From contig CAVQWH010000001.1 of NCBI GenBank assembly GCA_963717595.1, forward strand, positions 62,001 through 126,000: a stretch of 64,000 nucleotides of DNA. Reading direction: 5' to 3'. Source of the stretch: CAVQWH01 sp963717595. Its GTDB lineage: Bacteria; Patescibacteriota; Saccharimonadia; Saccharimonadales; Saccharimonadaceae. Each line of letters opens with the position of its first letter. Position 1 is the stretch's first letter. Of this stretch, positions 19,001-27,729 are shown one piece after another. The position numbers and the translations under genes are program-made. The notes beneath the pieces were generated by a model. That model was not told the origin of the DNA, searched no databases, and saw nothing but the letters and a program-made list of their open reading frames with translations.

Positions 19001-19335
19001 TGAACGTAAAATCCATGAGGAGCAATTGTAGTGCCACCAGAAAATACGCCTCCAAAATTTGTTCCTACACTATCATGTTTGATTCGCCAATCGCTCATAT
19101 CCACAACACTACTCGTTGGATTATACAGCTCTACCCATTCATGCCCGCTAGATGGGTTAGCCATAACTTCATTTATGACCACATTGCTCGCAGTTGTGGC
19201 ATAAGCCTGCTTCACAAAATAAATCAAACCTGACGCCAAGCTAGCAATCGTTAATAAAAAAACCGCCATGAAGGCAGCTACTTTTGCTCTTTTTCTCTGA
19301 GTTGACAAAACTCCTTTGGAAACAGTCCAAACCAT
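16020..19335 (-). CDS. Large surface protein: lamin-tail domain, beta-helix, Ig-like repeats, C-terminal anchor (frameshifted)
   Basis: The N-terminus has a basic stretch and a membrane/signal segment (about residues 19-42). A lamin-tail domain follows (VVINEVMANPSSGHEWVELYNP, about 51-150), then a right-handed beta-helix (about 190-340, N-N-G-type rungs), then Ig-like and Big-type modules (V-D-N/T-T-A-P-x-V repeated) and a Ser/Thr/Gly-rich linker. It ends in a membrane helix and an Arg-rich cytosolic tail (YYFFRRRNQ). Such architecture implies display on the cell surface and contact with carbohydrate or host cells. The frame breaks near 17700: one extra base separates ...SGDTCL from the downstream frame reading ATSSWTHTYTG. 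Reconstructed length is about 1104 residues. Confidence 0.75.
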
Positions 19336-19433
19336 TATATTTAACCTCTTACAAAATTAATTATTAAACTCCCACTTACTTAACCCCACCCTAACACAAG
19401 AGAGCTCAGGTATCAAACAAACCGTAAGTCAAG

Positions 19434-20762
19434 CTATCTTTTAAGAGTACGTCCTAAAGGACCTTCGACTTCGCTAACTGCACCCACAATTTCTTTGTGC
19501 TCACGTGGCAAGAAGTAGCGCTCGCTTACTAAGTAAACTAGCAGGCCAACTATTACTAGCACAACCCCTATTAGCAAAGTACTTTCCGTGATATACCATA
19601 ATTGCCAAACCGCTCCGGCAGTTCCCAGAAGTGGCAATAAATAGCCAAACGGCAAACGCATGCCTTTATGATGCTTTGAGGCTAGCGCCCTAGCAGCAGC
19701 AATATTAACTATAACTAAAGCGAATATAGCCGTAACGTTGGCTAGCTCAATCACCAGTCCACTCTTGCCGCTTATAACTAAGAATGCGTAACAAACTGCA
19801 CCTAGAAGCACGCTGGCATATGGGTGGCCATTATATAAGCGCCCTAAAATCGTTGGTACTTCTTTTCGTGCTGCCAGGCGAAGCATAATTTCCGAAGAGC
19901 CCAAAATATTAGCATTAGCCGCAGACAAAGTTGCCACAAGAGCCCCGGCTATCACTAAACCACCACCAACCGGACCAATTAGGTTTTGGGCAGCTACGCC
20001 CACACTTGCTTCAGAATAGTTATGTATACCGCCCGCTAGCATTGCTATTACAACGCCTACATATACAACTGTTACTACCAACATACTTAACAAAATAGCC
20101 TTCGGTACAGTTTTACGCGGCTTATCAATATCGCCCGATATATTAGTAATTACGTTGAATCCCAAAAAAGCTATAAAAAGCGAGGCACTGGTGGTAAGAG
20201 TTTGCTGGACGCCGTGCGGCGTAAATGGATGCAACATAGCAAGCTGAAAATGCGCTATTCCAAAAGCAATCAAAAGCAACAAAACTAGTAATTTACCGGC
20301 AACCAAAAAAGTCTCTACCCTGCCGATTTCACTCGCTGGGCCAAGGTTTAATATAGTTAAAACCAAAGCGCCTATTAACCCCCAAACTAAAGTTGAAACC
20401 CCACCTGCCACAAAATCATGCATATAAATCCCAAAAGCATTTAGTACAAAAGCTGCCCCGATGATGCCTGCTAAGTAAAAACACCAAGAAGTCAAAAAAG
20501 CCCAGACCGGGCTGAGCAATTTACCGATGTAGTCATAACCGGAATCTCTTGCCGGAGCCATACTAGCCACGACTGCAAATGAAAAAGCTGAGAGTAAAAC
20601 TACTATCCCCGCTATTATGAATGAAAGTAAAGCTGATGGCCCGGCCGACTTTAAGGCCACGCCGCTTAGCACAAAAACGCCGCCGCCAATCATAGCGCCA
20701 ACTGCAAATGAAACTGAAGTTAGGAGACCAATTTTTTCTTTTTTGCGTTTCAAAAAGAACAT
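19434..20762 (-). CDS. APC-superfamily amino acid permease
   Basis: A 442-residue, twelve-helix transporter. The first helix carries the GAMIGGGVFVLSG loop typical of the APC substrate site, and FIAFLGFNVITNISGDIDKP is the later signature. Amino acid or polyamine uptake is expected in an organism lacking biosynthesis genes. The substrate cannot be read from the sequence. Confidence 0.88.
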   Translation of the reverse strand: MFFLKRKKEKIGLLTSVSFAVGAMIGGGVFVLSGVALKSAGPSALLSFIIAGIVVLLSAFSFAVVASMAPARDSGYDYIGKLLSPVWAFLTSWCFYLAGIIGAAFVLNAFGIYMHDFVAGGVSTLVWGLIGALVLTILNLGPASEIGRVETFLVAGKLLVLLLLIAFGIAHFQLAMLHPFTPHGVQQTLTTSASLFIAFLGFNVITNISGDIDKPRKTVPKAILLSMLVVTVVYVGVVIAMLAGGIHNYSEASVGVAAQNLIGPVGGGLVIAGALVATLSAANANILGSSEIMLRLAARKEVPTILGRLYNGHPYASVLLGAVCYAFLVISGKSGLVIELANVTAIFALVIVNIAAARALASKHHKGMRLPFGYLLPLLGTAGAVWQLWYITESTLLIGVVLVIVGLLVYLVSERYFLPREHKEIVGAVSEVEGPLGRTLKR

Positions 20763-20802
20763 TCTAAGGCTAAGTATACTGCAAGGCGATTAAACCTGCT
20801 AT

Positions 20803-23220
20803 TTAAGGGCCTGTGGTTCCTCCGCCGCTACCGTTGCCATTTCCACTGCCGCTACTGCCATTATTCAGCTGATTAAACGAACAGCCATCACTGTTTACCG
20901 ACTCACCTGCAGGTGTACCTGGGCATAGATCCTGGCTATCCGGAACGCCATCACCATCGCTATCGGTAGTAGTTTGCTGATTTTGAACTTCACAGCCATT
21001 GCTATCTACAGTAGCACCCGGAGGAGTATTCGGACATTTGTCTTTATTATCAGGGACACCGTCGCCGTCAGAGTCCTTTGGCTTTTGTTTTACTTCACAA
21101 CCGGTGCTATCAACTTTCACTCCAGATGGAGTATTCGGACATTTGTCTTGGCTATCTGGGACACCGTCGCCGTCAGAGTCCTTTGGCTGCTGCCTATCAC
21201 AAGTACCTTGTGGCGGAGAGTCAGACAAGAAGTACTCTAGGTAAGTGCCGGATGTGCCATTACCTATTACCTTGCCGCCATTTGAAGAACAAACTCTGGT
21301 CTGGTCAACCGTTGGCGGTCTTTGGAAGTTTTCTTGTGGTAAATCTTGGAATACCCGCTCCATCATATTGACCCAAATTGGCCCTGCGGCAGTTACGCCA
21401 CCGGCGCTCATCGGCGTATGGTCATTATTACCAGCCCAAACCCCAACTACCACATTTGGCGTATAGCCCATTGTCCAAGCATCAACATCGTTTTCAGTAC
21501 TACCAGTCTTTACTGCGGCTGGACGAGTTAAGGTTAAGCTACTACCAAAAGTAGACGAACGTGCAGAATTGTCCGATAAAATGCTGGATATCAAGAAAGC
21601 GGCACCTTTATCAACCACTTGTCTAGCCTCTGGCTGATACTTATAAATTTCTTTGTCATATTTGTTATGAATATTTAAAACCTCAACCTGCGTATATTGC
21701 TGGCCTTGGTCAGCAAAAGCTGAATAGGCGTTTACCATGTCGGTTAACTTAACCTCGCCTGTGCCTAAAGCCAGTGGTAAGCCATACTCACTAGCCGAGC
21801 GAGTAAGAGTATCAAGGCCCATACGCTTTGCAGCGTCCAGGGCATTTTGAACACCCAGTTTTTGCATAACTTTAACAGATGGAATATTAAGCGAATTAGA
21901 CAAAGCAAAGCGCGTAGTCACACTACCGTGATAGCTGTAGTCAAAGTTGTGCGGTGAATACCCGTCAATATTAATCGGCGCATCCTCAAAATGAGTAGAT
22001 GGCGTAATAACCCCACGCGCTAAAGCTTCCGTGTAGTAAATAGGCTTGAAGCTAGAACCAGGTTGGCGCGGCGTGGTAGCCATATTAACTTTGCCAAACT
22101 TTGGATTATTGTAATCTGTACTCCCAACTAACGCTCTAACCTCACCATTCCTTGGATCTTGCGCTACTAGTGCAGCATTACTGCCGCCAATACCAGCATT
22201 TATTGCAGTTTGTTGTTGAACATATTGGTTAGCAGATTTTTGCCAGTCTAGATTCAAAGTAGTTTTCACTACCATGCCAGAGCGGTTCACTCTTTCTTGG
22301 CCATAGCGATTATAAAGTTGGTTAAGCACTATCTGGGCAAAAAATGGCGCCGGAGTTTCAACGCTTTTAGGCGGTACGTAAGAAAGCTTGGTATTAAGGG
22401 CTGCTGTTTCTTGAGCCTGAGTAATCTTGCCGTCTTCCTTCATTCTGTCTAAAACGTAAGTCTGGCGCTCTTTAGCTAAAGTCGGATCCCCAACAACAGG
22501 AGAATAGGCATTTGGAGCCGGCAAAAGGCCGATGAGCATTGAACTCTGCGCCAAAGTCAGCTTGTCGGGCGTGGTATTAAAATAAGTCTTTGCAGCATCT
22601 TTAATACCAAAAGCGTTCTCACCAAAATATACCGAATTTAAATACATGTCTAGAATTTGATCTTTAGAATAATGCTGGTTAACAGCAATGGCCAGGAAAA
22701 GCTCTTGGTACTTCCTTAAGAAAGATTTACTATCTGTTAGCAAGGTATTTTTAACCAACTGCTGAGTAATGCCTGAGCCGCCGTATGCAGTCGGATTATG
22801 TGTAATCAAGTTACCATACACTGCGCCTAGTATGCCTTTTACGGAAAAGCCCGGATCACTATAAAAGTTTTTATCTTCGGCCGAAATCAAAGCTTTTTCA
22901 GTAGAATCAGAAATCTGGCTCAGCGGCACTAATTTTTCATTCCCAGCTTTACCAAAACTATAAAAAGGCTTGCCATGCATGTCTTCTAGCACCACACCGG
23001 TGTCATTTCGGTTCATCAAACGCTGCGGGTCGCCAATTACATTTGCAAAATAAATATAAGTAATTATTGGTATTAATATCAAAACAGCTGCTATCGGACC
23101 ACCGATAAGTGCAGCTTTTTGTTTTTTGCTAAGTCCTTTAAACCACCGCCAACGTCTATAAGCTCCAGCTTTAAAACGCTGGATTTTACTGGGGCGCACA
23201 GTATAAATACCCTGTCTCAT
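20803..23220 (-). CDS. Class A PBP (PBP1A type) with C-terminal thrombospondin type-3 repeats
   Basis: Bifunctional peptidoglycan polymerase and crosslinker. A basic cytosolic segment and one membrane helix (about 37-60) are followed by the GT51 domain with the catalytic glutamate in SAEDKNFYSDPG (E115), GGSGITQQLVKN and YLNSVYFGE. The transpeptidase motifs are S389-S-F-K392, S443-L-N445 and K571-T-G. After residue about 680 come three Asp-rich repeats D-S-D-G-D-G-V-P-D, each with a C-P-N/G-T-P turn, which are calcium-binding type-3 thrombospondin repeats. A Gly/Ser/Asn-rich tail ends the protein. This extension is unusual for a PBP and suggests surface binding or calcium-dependent stiffening. 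Confidence 0.9.
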   Translation of the reverse strand: MRQGIYTVRPSKIQRFKAGAYRRWRWFKGLSKKQKAALIGGPIAAVLILIPIITYIYFANVIGDPQRLMNRNDTGVVLEDMHGKPFYSFGKAGNEKLVPLSQISDSTEKALISAEDKNFYSDPGFSVKGILGAVYGNLITHNPTAYGGSGITQQLVKNTLLTDSKSFLRKYQELFLAIAVNQHYSKDQILDMYLNSVYFGENAFGIKDAAKTYFNTTPDKLTLAQSSMLIGLLPAPNAYSPVVGDPTLAKERQTYVLDRMKEDGKITQAQETAALNTKLSYVPPKSVETPAPFFAQIVLNQLYNRYGQERVNRSGMVVKTTLNLDWQKSANQYVQQQTAINAGIGGSNAALVAQDPRNGEVRALVGSTDYNNPKFGKVNMATTPRQPGSSFKPIYYTEALARGVITPSTHFEDAPINIDGYSPHNFDYSYHGSVTTRFALSNSLNIPSVKVMQKLGVQNALDAAKRMGLDTLTRSASEYGLPLALGTGEVKLTDMVNAYSAFADQGQQYTQVEVLNIHNKYDKEIYKYQPEARQVVDKGAAFLISSILSDNSARSSTFGSSLTLTRPAAVKTGSTENDVDAWTMGYTPNVVVGVWAGNNDHTPMSAGGVTAAGPIWVNMMERVFQDLPQENFQRPPTVDQTRVCSSNGGKVIGNGTSGTYLEYFLSDSPPQGTCDRQQPKDSDGDGVPDSQDKCPNTPSGVKVDSTGCEVKQKPKDSDGDGVPDNKDKCPNTPPGATVDSNGCEVQNQQTTTDSDGDGVPDSQDLCPGTPAGESVNSDGCSFNQLNNGSSGSGNGNGSGGGTTGP

Positions 23221-23312
23221 TGTTTACTCATTATACTAAAAACTCGTGCTTTTAGACACGAATTTAGTAAATAATTACAAACCTTAAAATAAACTTAACG
23301 GTCGAATATCTT

Positions 23313-23771
23313 TTATAAAACTTTTTCTTTAAGAAAGTTAATTTGATCTACGGGCATATTGTCGGGCAATTCAGCAAAAGATTTTGCTTCGCTAGCTTCT
23401 TCGTCTAGTTTAATCTGGCCTTCATATTCTACCTTAAAAGCCATTCCCACAGGACAATCTGAATCTTCTTCGTGGTTTATTCGATAACTATCTACATACT
23501 CGATAAAGCCGATGAACTCACTGTTAGTAACCTGCACGCCTAGTTCCTTTTTGGCAACCCTGGCCACCGCATCTGCAAGCTTCTCGCCAAGATAAACCGT
23601 GCCGCCTGGCAAATGCCATGAGCCTTTATATGGCTCTATTTCTCTTTTGGTCAGCAAGACGCCTTCTTTAGATTTAACAATTATCTCAACCGTCAGACGA
23701 GGCACTTTACTATAAATAGACCTGAACTCTTCTAAAGTCAGCGGATAATCTTTTACTTTATTTTCTTCCAT
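23313..23771 (-). CDS. NUDIX hydrolase with GDP-mannose hydrolase-like box
   Basis: A 152-residue NUDIX-fold protein. The box GGTVYLGEKLADAVARVAKKELGV keeps G-x5-E-x7-R but has V and K where R-E-U-x-E-E requires E. E. coli GDP-mannose mannosyl hydrolase (Gmm) has the same kind of changed box, so hydrolysis of a nucleotide sugar is more likely than that of a nucleoside triphosphate. The 3' end of the upstream acetyltransferase gene overlaps its start by 19 bases. Confidence 0.8.
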   Translation of the reverse strand: MEENKVKDYPLTLEEFRSIYSKVPRLTVEIIVKSKEGVLLTKREIEPYKGSWHLPGGTVYLGEKLADAVARVAKKELGVQVTNSEFIGFIEYVDSYRINHEEDSDCPVGMAFKVEYEGQIKLDEEASEAKSFAELPDNMPVDQINFLKEKVL

Positions 23772-24226
23772 AGATTTACCGAATAATTTTCAAATCCTTG
23801 TTTTTCGTAAAATGCTAAGGCCCGTGTGTTAGGTGAATATGCATTTACCATCACGTATTCAGCTCCCCTACCTTTGCACCATTTAAAGAATTCCTCAACC
23901 AACTGTTTGCCCACGCCTTGGCTACGATATTCTTCCATAATGAACATATTGTCGAGTTCCGCTCTTTTCCCAGGGTAAACTTTGCTTCCTGAGCGCATTC
24001 TACCAGCCAAGTATCCTACAATTTCACCTGCAATTTCTGCCACATAGCATACGCCTGCTTCGCCGCTAATCATGCTTTGAAAATATGTTTTTCCTTGTTC
24101 TTCATAAGGCCAGTTAAGACTAAGCTCGCCAAAGTGACGATTATCTGAAATAAAAAGTTCATGATTAAGATCTTGGACAACTTTTAGCTCACTAGTTTTC
24201 GCTAGTCGCACTTTAACTTTTGTCAT
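23753..24226 (-). CDS. GNAT-family N-acetyltransferase
   Basis: A 157-residue GNAT fold. Motif A with the acetyl-CoA pyrophosphate loop reads NMFIMEEYRSQGVGKQLVEEF (R-x2-G-x-G/A type, about 91-111), and a later strand has NTRALAFYEKQGFEN (about 129-143). Substrate unknown. It overlaps the Nudix gene and is 7 bases after the oxidase-like gene, so the three form one transcription unit. Confidence 0.85.
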   Translation of the reverse strand: MTKVKVRLAKTSELKVVQDLNHELFISDNRHFGELSLNWPYEEQGKTYFQSMISGEAGVCYVAEIAGEIVGYLAGRMRSGSKVYPGKRAELDNMFIMEEYRSQGVGKQLVEEFFKWCKGRGAEYVMVNAYSPNTRALAFYEKQGFENYSVNLWKKIK

Positions 24227-24232
24227 AATCTA

Positions 24233-24697
24233 CTACAATTTCCAGGATAAGTGATGTTTGCCTTGCGGTTCTAGTTCGCCCTTTCTATCAAATACGTAAA
24301 AATCAGTCACGGTAATTTTATAAAATCTGTGGCCGTCTTCTTTTGCCAGCTCCTCTTTGCAAAAGTCTTCTCTATCACTAAACCGTTTGATGTACTCTTT
24401 GTAAGCCGTGCTGTTTTCATCAGCATTTGTTAACATCTCTGCCTGACCCTCAAAATAAACACCCTGCGGCGGTTCGTCTAAATCGTGCTGAGTAACAATA
24501 TTACCCGCCACATTCGGATTCTTAGAAATTTCTTTGCTATGCCGGCGATTTGGCAAAGATATAAAATACAAATTCAACTCTTCATCATAGACAAAATGCA
24601 CTTCACACACCCATGGCTTATCCCCCGCACAAGTAGCCAGCGACAAATGAATTATGTTTGGCAAATAACTTCTGATTAATTTTTCTACGTTATTCAT
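24233..24697 (-). CDS. Pyridoxamine 5'-phosphate oxidase-like split-barrel flavoprotein
   Basis: A 154-residue split-barrel protein of the PNPOx-like group. It has HLSLATCAGDKPWVCEVHFVYDEELNLYFISLPNRRHSKEI near the N-terminus. These proteins bind FMN or F420. True PdxH activity is unlikely because substrate-binding segments are missing. It probably acts as a small flavin-dependent reductase. Confidence 0.75.
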   Translation of the reverse strand: MNNVEKLIRSYLPNIIHLSLATCAGDKPWVCEVHFVYDEELNLYFISLPNRRHSKEISKNPNVAGNIVTQHDLDEPPQGVYFEGQAEMLTNADENSTAYKEYIKRFSDREDFCKEELAKEDGHRFYKITVTDFYVFDRKGELEPQGKHHLSWKL

Positions 24698-24714
24698 AGC
24701 TAAATTATAGCAGC

Positions 24715-25290
24715 TTAAATCCCACTCACTTTTTCATCCACGAATGATTCCGGATTATCACGCTTAACATATTCTTCTTCATATGTATGCCACCTCTCCC
24801 AGTCCGCAACTGTTTCTTCGTGAGTTTTCCCAGATCCTTTGTTTTCAAGGTCGCGAGAAATCCCTCTTTTCAAACAAACGTCTTTTGGCGTTTCTACCCA
24901 AATTGCGTAAGTAAGATAAGGCCGAAATTCTTTACGAGCAGAGCTAACACCCTCCAATATCATAATAGGAGTAATTGGTTGGTTCTTAACTGGTGTAGGC
25001 ATATGATTTTTATACCAACTACTCCTAGGGTAGCTTAAGGTCTTTGCGCCTTCTTGAATAGGCTTAAAAATCCTTTCTACAAGAACTGGCCACCAGTCTA
25101 AAGGATTGTCCCACGATGCAAAATCATCCGTATGTAAAACCTCTGCTCGCAGCTCCTCCCCAAGCTCTTTAGCAAGCGTAGTTTTTCCTGATCCACCATA
25201 GCCGTCAACAGCAACTAGCTTAATTGGTAATTTAGAGGTATTAGGTTTTTTAGTAATCTGGTTTCTTAGACCAGTGATATCTTTTTTCAT
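24715..25290 (-). CDS. Uridine kinase-like P-loop NTPase
   Basis: A 191-residue P-loop kinase. The Walker A GYGGSGKTT lies near 30-38, HTDDF near 55 fits the nucleoside-binding acid of the uridine kinase family, and a lid region with R-G-I-S-R-D follows. It probably phosphorylates a nucleoside or related small molecule. Exact substrate unknown. Confidence 0.75.
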   Translation of the reverse strand: MKKDITGLRNQITKKPNTSKLPIKLVAVDGYGGSGKTTLAKELGEELRAEVLHTDDFASWDNPLDWWPVLVERIFKPIQEGAKTLSYPRSSWYKNHMPTPVKNQPITPIMILEGVSSARKEFRPYLTYAIWVETPKDVCLKRGISRDLENKGSGKTHEETVADWERWHTYEEEYVKRDNPESFVDEKVSGI

Positions 25291-25312
25291 ATTAGCTTAA
25301 TAATAACATTTA

Positions 25313-25851
25313 CTAACTTGTCAGGTTTTGAAGAATCTCATCCACCACTTTGCCCACAAGCCTTGTAGCGTCGACAGTAGTTGCTCCTAGTTTTTCATAA
25401 TCCTCTTTGGCGGTTCTATTCCAATCTAGAGATTCTTCCAGCTCGTGCGGTAATTTGCCCCACCTATCCGAACCAACTCGCGTCTTGAGCCTATGTTCAA
25501 GAGTTTTATTGTCTAAAGTCAGTGCAAATATTTTCTTAAACATATTCCAATGTCTTGTATCTTTTACTGTAATTCCTGTAACACCACATAAAAATATAAG
25601 TTTATTTTGAGCCTGTTTTTGAAGCTTTTCTATAGGCTCTTTAATAAGAAGATACTCATGTCGACTTCTCCACTCTGGCGTTCTATCTTTAGAGCAAGTG
25701 CTGTTACTTTTTCATTAGTTTTAATATTAAAAAAGTTAGCAAAGCCCTCGTCTACATCGTGAGCTTCATACCCTCTTTTTTTCAACTCTTCTTTAACAGA
25801 AGACTTTCCAGAACCGCCAATTCCAGTTATGTAAATAATCCCGCTATTCAC
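25313..25851 (-). CDS. AAA/shikimate kinase-like P-loop protein (frameshifted)
   Basis: The N-terminal half has IYITGIGGSGKSSVKEEL, a P-loop of the adenylate/shikimate kinase group, and DVDEGF as the likely substrate acid. That frame ends at 25630. One missing base near 25690 shifts it to a frame reading RTPEWRSRHEYLLIKEP and on through MFKKIFALTLDN to the stop at 25313. The rejoined product is about 179 residues, a normal size. Overlaps the upstream hydrolase by 4 bases. It may phosphorylate a small metabolite or an RNA end. Confidence 0.65.
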
Positions 25852-26435
25852 AGCATCTCAACCAGCGCAGAGCTGTAGACTTTATCCTCTAAGTTATGTG
25901 GAGCGTTTGGCACTTCAATCAAACTAGAATTACTTATTTTCTTAGCTGTATTTTTAGCTCTAGCCACCAAATTTGGTGAAGTTTTGTGCTCTTTTTCGCC
26001 ATACAAAACATAGGTTTTGACTTTAGTCTTATTAATGTCTTCGGCTGTTTTATCTGCTGAATAACTCCACAAGTCTTCTACTCTGCGTTTGCCAAAACGG
26101 TTTAATGGATAAGAGTCTGGGAATTTTCCTCTATCCTCTTTGAAAAACGGAGACAAAGAGCACAAGTAAATAGCGCTCGGCTTTAAACTAGCCGCCGACA
26201 AAAAAGCGACTACAGCGCCAAAAGAATTCCCTATTACTATATTTTCTTTAGCTTTGTGTTTTTTATAAAAAGCTTTAAATTCTTTTACATATTCACTAGG
26301 AATTTTGCGCCGCCATTTTATATCAACTGGAATAACGTTATAATTCTTGCCTTTTAAGCCCTTTGCCAATAACTTATAGCCTTCCACCGCAGTTTCATCT
26401 AAGTCAAAGCCAGAGATCAAAAATATTGTTTTCAT
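25848..26435 (-). CDS. Small alpha/beta hydrolase
   Basis: A 195-residue alpha/beta hydrolase. The nucleophile elbow is GNSFGAVVAF (about 71-80), with a candidate Asp/Glu in the strand YVLYGEKEHKT and the catalytic histidine in PNAPHNLED near the C-terminus. Its stop overlaps the P-loop gene and its start overlaps the next hydrolase by 4 bases, indicating an operon. Substrate unknown. Confidence 0.72.
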   Translation of the reverse strand: MKTIFLISGFDLDETAVEGYKLLAKGLKGKNYNVIPVDIKWRRKIPSEYVKEFKAFYKKHKAKENIVIGNSFGAVVAFLSAASLKPSAIYLCSLSPFFKEDRGKFPDSYPLNRFGKRRVEDLWSYSADKTAEDINKTKVKTYVLYGEKEHKTSPNLVARAKNTAKKISNSSLIEVPNAPHNLEDKVYSSALVEML

Positions 26436-27010
26436 TTACCTACAATTTCTTCTAAAAGTTCCGGGAACTCAGTAGTACCCATTTCTTCATAACAAAAATG
26501 TCCATAACCATGAAACTGTTTTATTTTTAGATTTTTTATCTTATCCTTTAAAATTTCTACTGACTTTAAAACATCTTCAAAATCATCATCCGAGTAAAAC
26601 GCTGTAACTCCTTTTGTTTTTTCTGCTATATCAGACTTAATTTCGAAGTCAAAAAACGGACCCGCTTCATATTTAGGATCTTTAAATGGATCGATCCAGG
26701 GCGCCACGAAAACAACTTTACCAACCCTAGCATCTTCATTTTCACTAAGCCAGCGCACAATAAACCCCGCACCACAACTGTGTCCAACTAGCACTGTATC
26801 GCTGTTGATATCATAGCGTTCAAACTCTTTTTTCCAAACATCATAATCTGGCCTAAACGACATTGGCATTTCTGGAGTTTGGGTAAAAATATCTTTTACC
26901 TGAAGTTGTTTCTGAAGCCAAGGTATCCAGTGAGAATTACTTTGCGCCGGATATTTTAGACTATAGTATTCTTCTTTATCAGGAGTCCCGTGTAAAATAA
27001 TAGCGTTCAT
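26432..27010 (-). CDS. RBBP9/YdeN-type alpha/beta hydrolase (copy A)
   Basis: About 192 residues from ATG 27010, which matches the family start MNAIILHGTP. The elbow is GHSCGAGF, an Asp lies in FYSDDDFEDV, and the histidine is in FHGYGHFCYEE. It resembles the next gene in layout and in its C-terminal FPELLEEI end, so the two are tandem paralogues. YdeN/RBBP9 proteins are serine hydrolases of uncertain substrate. Confidence 0.75.
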   Translation of the reverse strand: MNAIILHGTPDKEEYYSLKYPAQSNSHWIPWLQKQLQVKDIFTQTPEMPMSFRPDYDVWKKEFERYDINSDTVLVGHSCGAGFIVRWLSENEDARVGKVVFVAPWIDPFKDPKYEAGPFFDFEIKSDIAEKTKGVTAFYSDDDFEDVLKSVEILKDKIKNLKIKQFHGYGHFCYEEMGTTEFPELLEEIVGK

Positions 27011-27026
27011 GGATTCAATAATAACA

Positions 27027-27584
27027 TTAGCCCTGTAAAATTTTTTCAAGCAGCTCTGGGAATTGAGTATACTTTGGGTCGCTATCTGTATTAAAATGCC
27101 CCTGCCCTTTTAATACAATTAACTCCCCGCCAACTTTGCTAGAAAGATATTCAGCATGTTCCACTGGGCAATGTGGATCGTTGTCTGAATGAAAGAATAC
27201 AAACTTCTCTGACCTGCTTTTTATCTTTTCAAAGTCAAAAGGCTTCACAAATAAATCTTTTAAAGAATCCCAGCCAAGGTCATCTTTAAAAGCCGCCACC
27301 AAATAACACGCCTTTACTTTCACTTCATCTGGCAAAGCCTCCAGCAGTCCAAGGATTTCAACAGCACCAGAAGAGTGCCCTATTATGATAGTTTCTTGAT
27401 TAAAACTAAATTCTTTATTACTGAGAATAAAATTATTATAGCGTTCTATATTTGGCTTGTCGGATCCAGGCAAATCTGGCAACCAAACTTCATAGCCGTT
27501 CTTTTCTAACTGCCCCTTCAGCCACATAAACCAGTGATTTGTGTGGTCAGCCTCGGTTCCGTGTAAAATCAATGCGTTTTTCAT
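27027..27584 (-). CDS. RBBP9/YdeN-type alpha/beta hydrolase (copy B)
   Basis: 185 residues beginning MKNALILHGTEADHTNHWFMWL. The serine elbow is GHSSGAVE, the acid lies in FFHSDNDPHCP, and the histidine in KGQGHFNTD. The C-terminus ends FPELLEKI, as in the neighbouring copy. Three hydrolases in a row suggest local duplication in an accessory region. Confidence 0.78.
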   Translation of the reverse strand: MKNALILHGTEADHTNHWFMWLKGQLEKNGYEVWLPDLPGSDKPNIERYNNFILSNKEFSFNQETIIIGHSSGAVEILGLLEALPDEVKVKACYLVAAFKDDLGWDSLKDLFVKPFDFEKIKSRSEKFVFFHSDNDPHCPVEHAEYLSSKVGGELIVLKGQGHFNTDSDPKYTQFPELLEKILQG

Positions 27585-27597
27585 AGTAGTTAATAAA

Positions 27598-27708
27598 TCA
27601 CTTACTTGGGTAATTATAATGCTTTAAAGCTTCTTCATCGTAATAAGGCGTGTAATCTATCACCAACTCCTCACTTTTTTTGACATCTTTTTTAGTAACT
27701 AAATTTAA
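27598..27708 (-). pseudogene. C-terminal remnant of a second SET-domain gene
   Basis: A 36-codon frame without a start, closed upstream by TGA at 27709-27711, reads LNLVTKKDVKKSEELVIDYTP and ends in YYDEEALKHYNY. It aligns without gaps to the last 30 residues of the intact SET protein at 28334-28660 (VLIVTKGIKAGDEITVDYTP, then WYDPEALKTY). The N-terminal two thirds are gone. This is a decayed duplicate. The membrane protein gene lies between the two copies. Confidence 0.75.
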
Positions 27709-27729
27709 TCATAACAAATAATTCATAGC

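Noticed and set aside
20960..21190. Tandem DNA repeat
   Set aside because: The repeats encode the calcium-binding repeats of the PBP and need no separate explanation.
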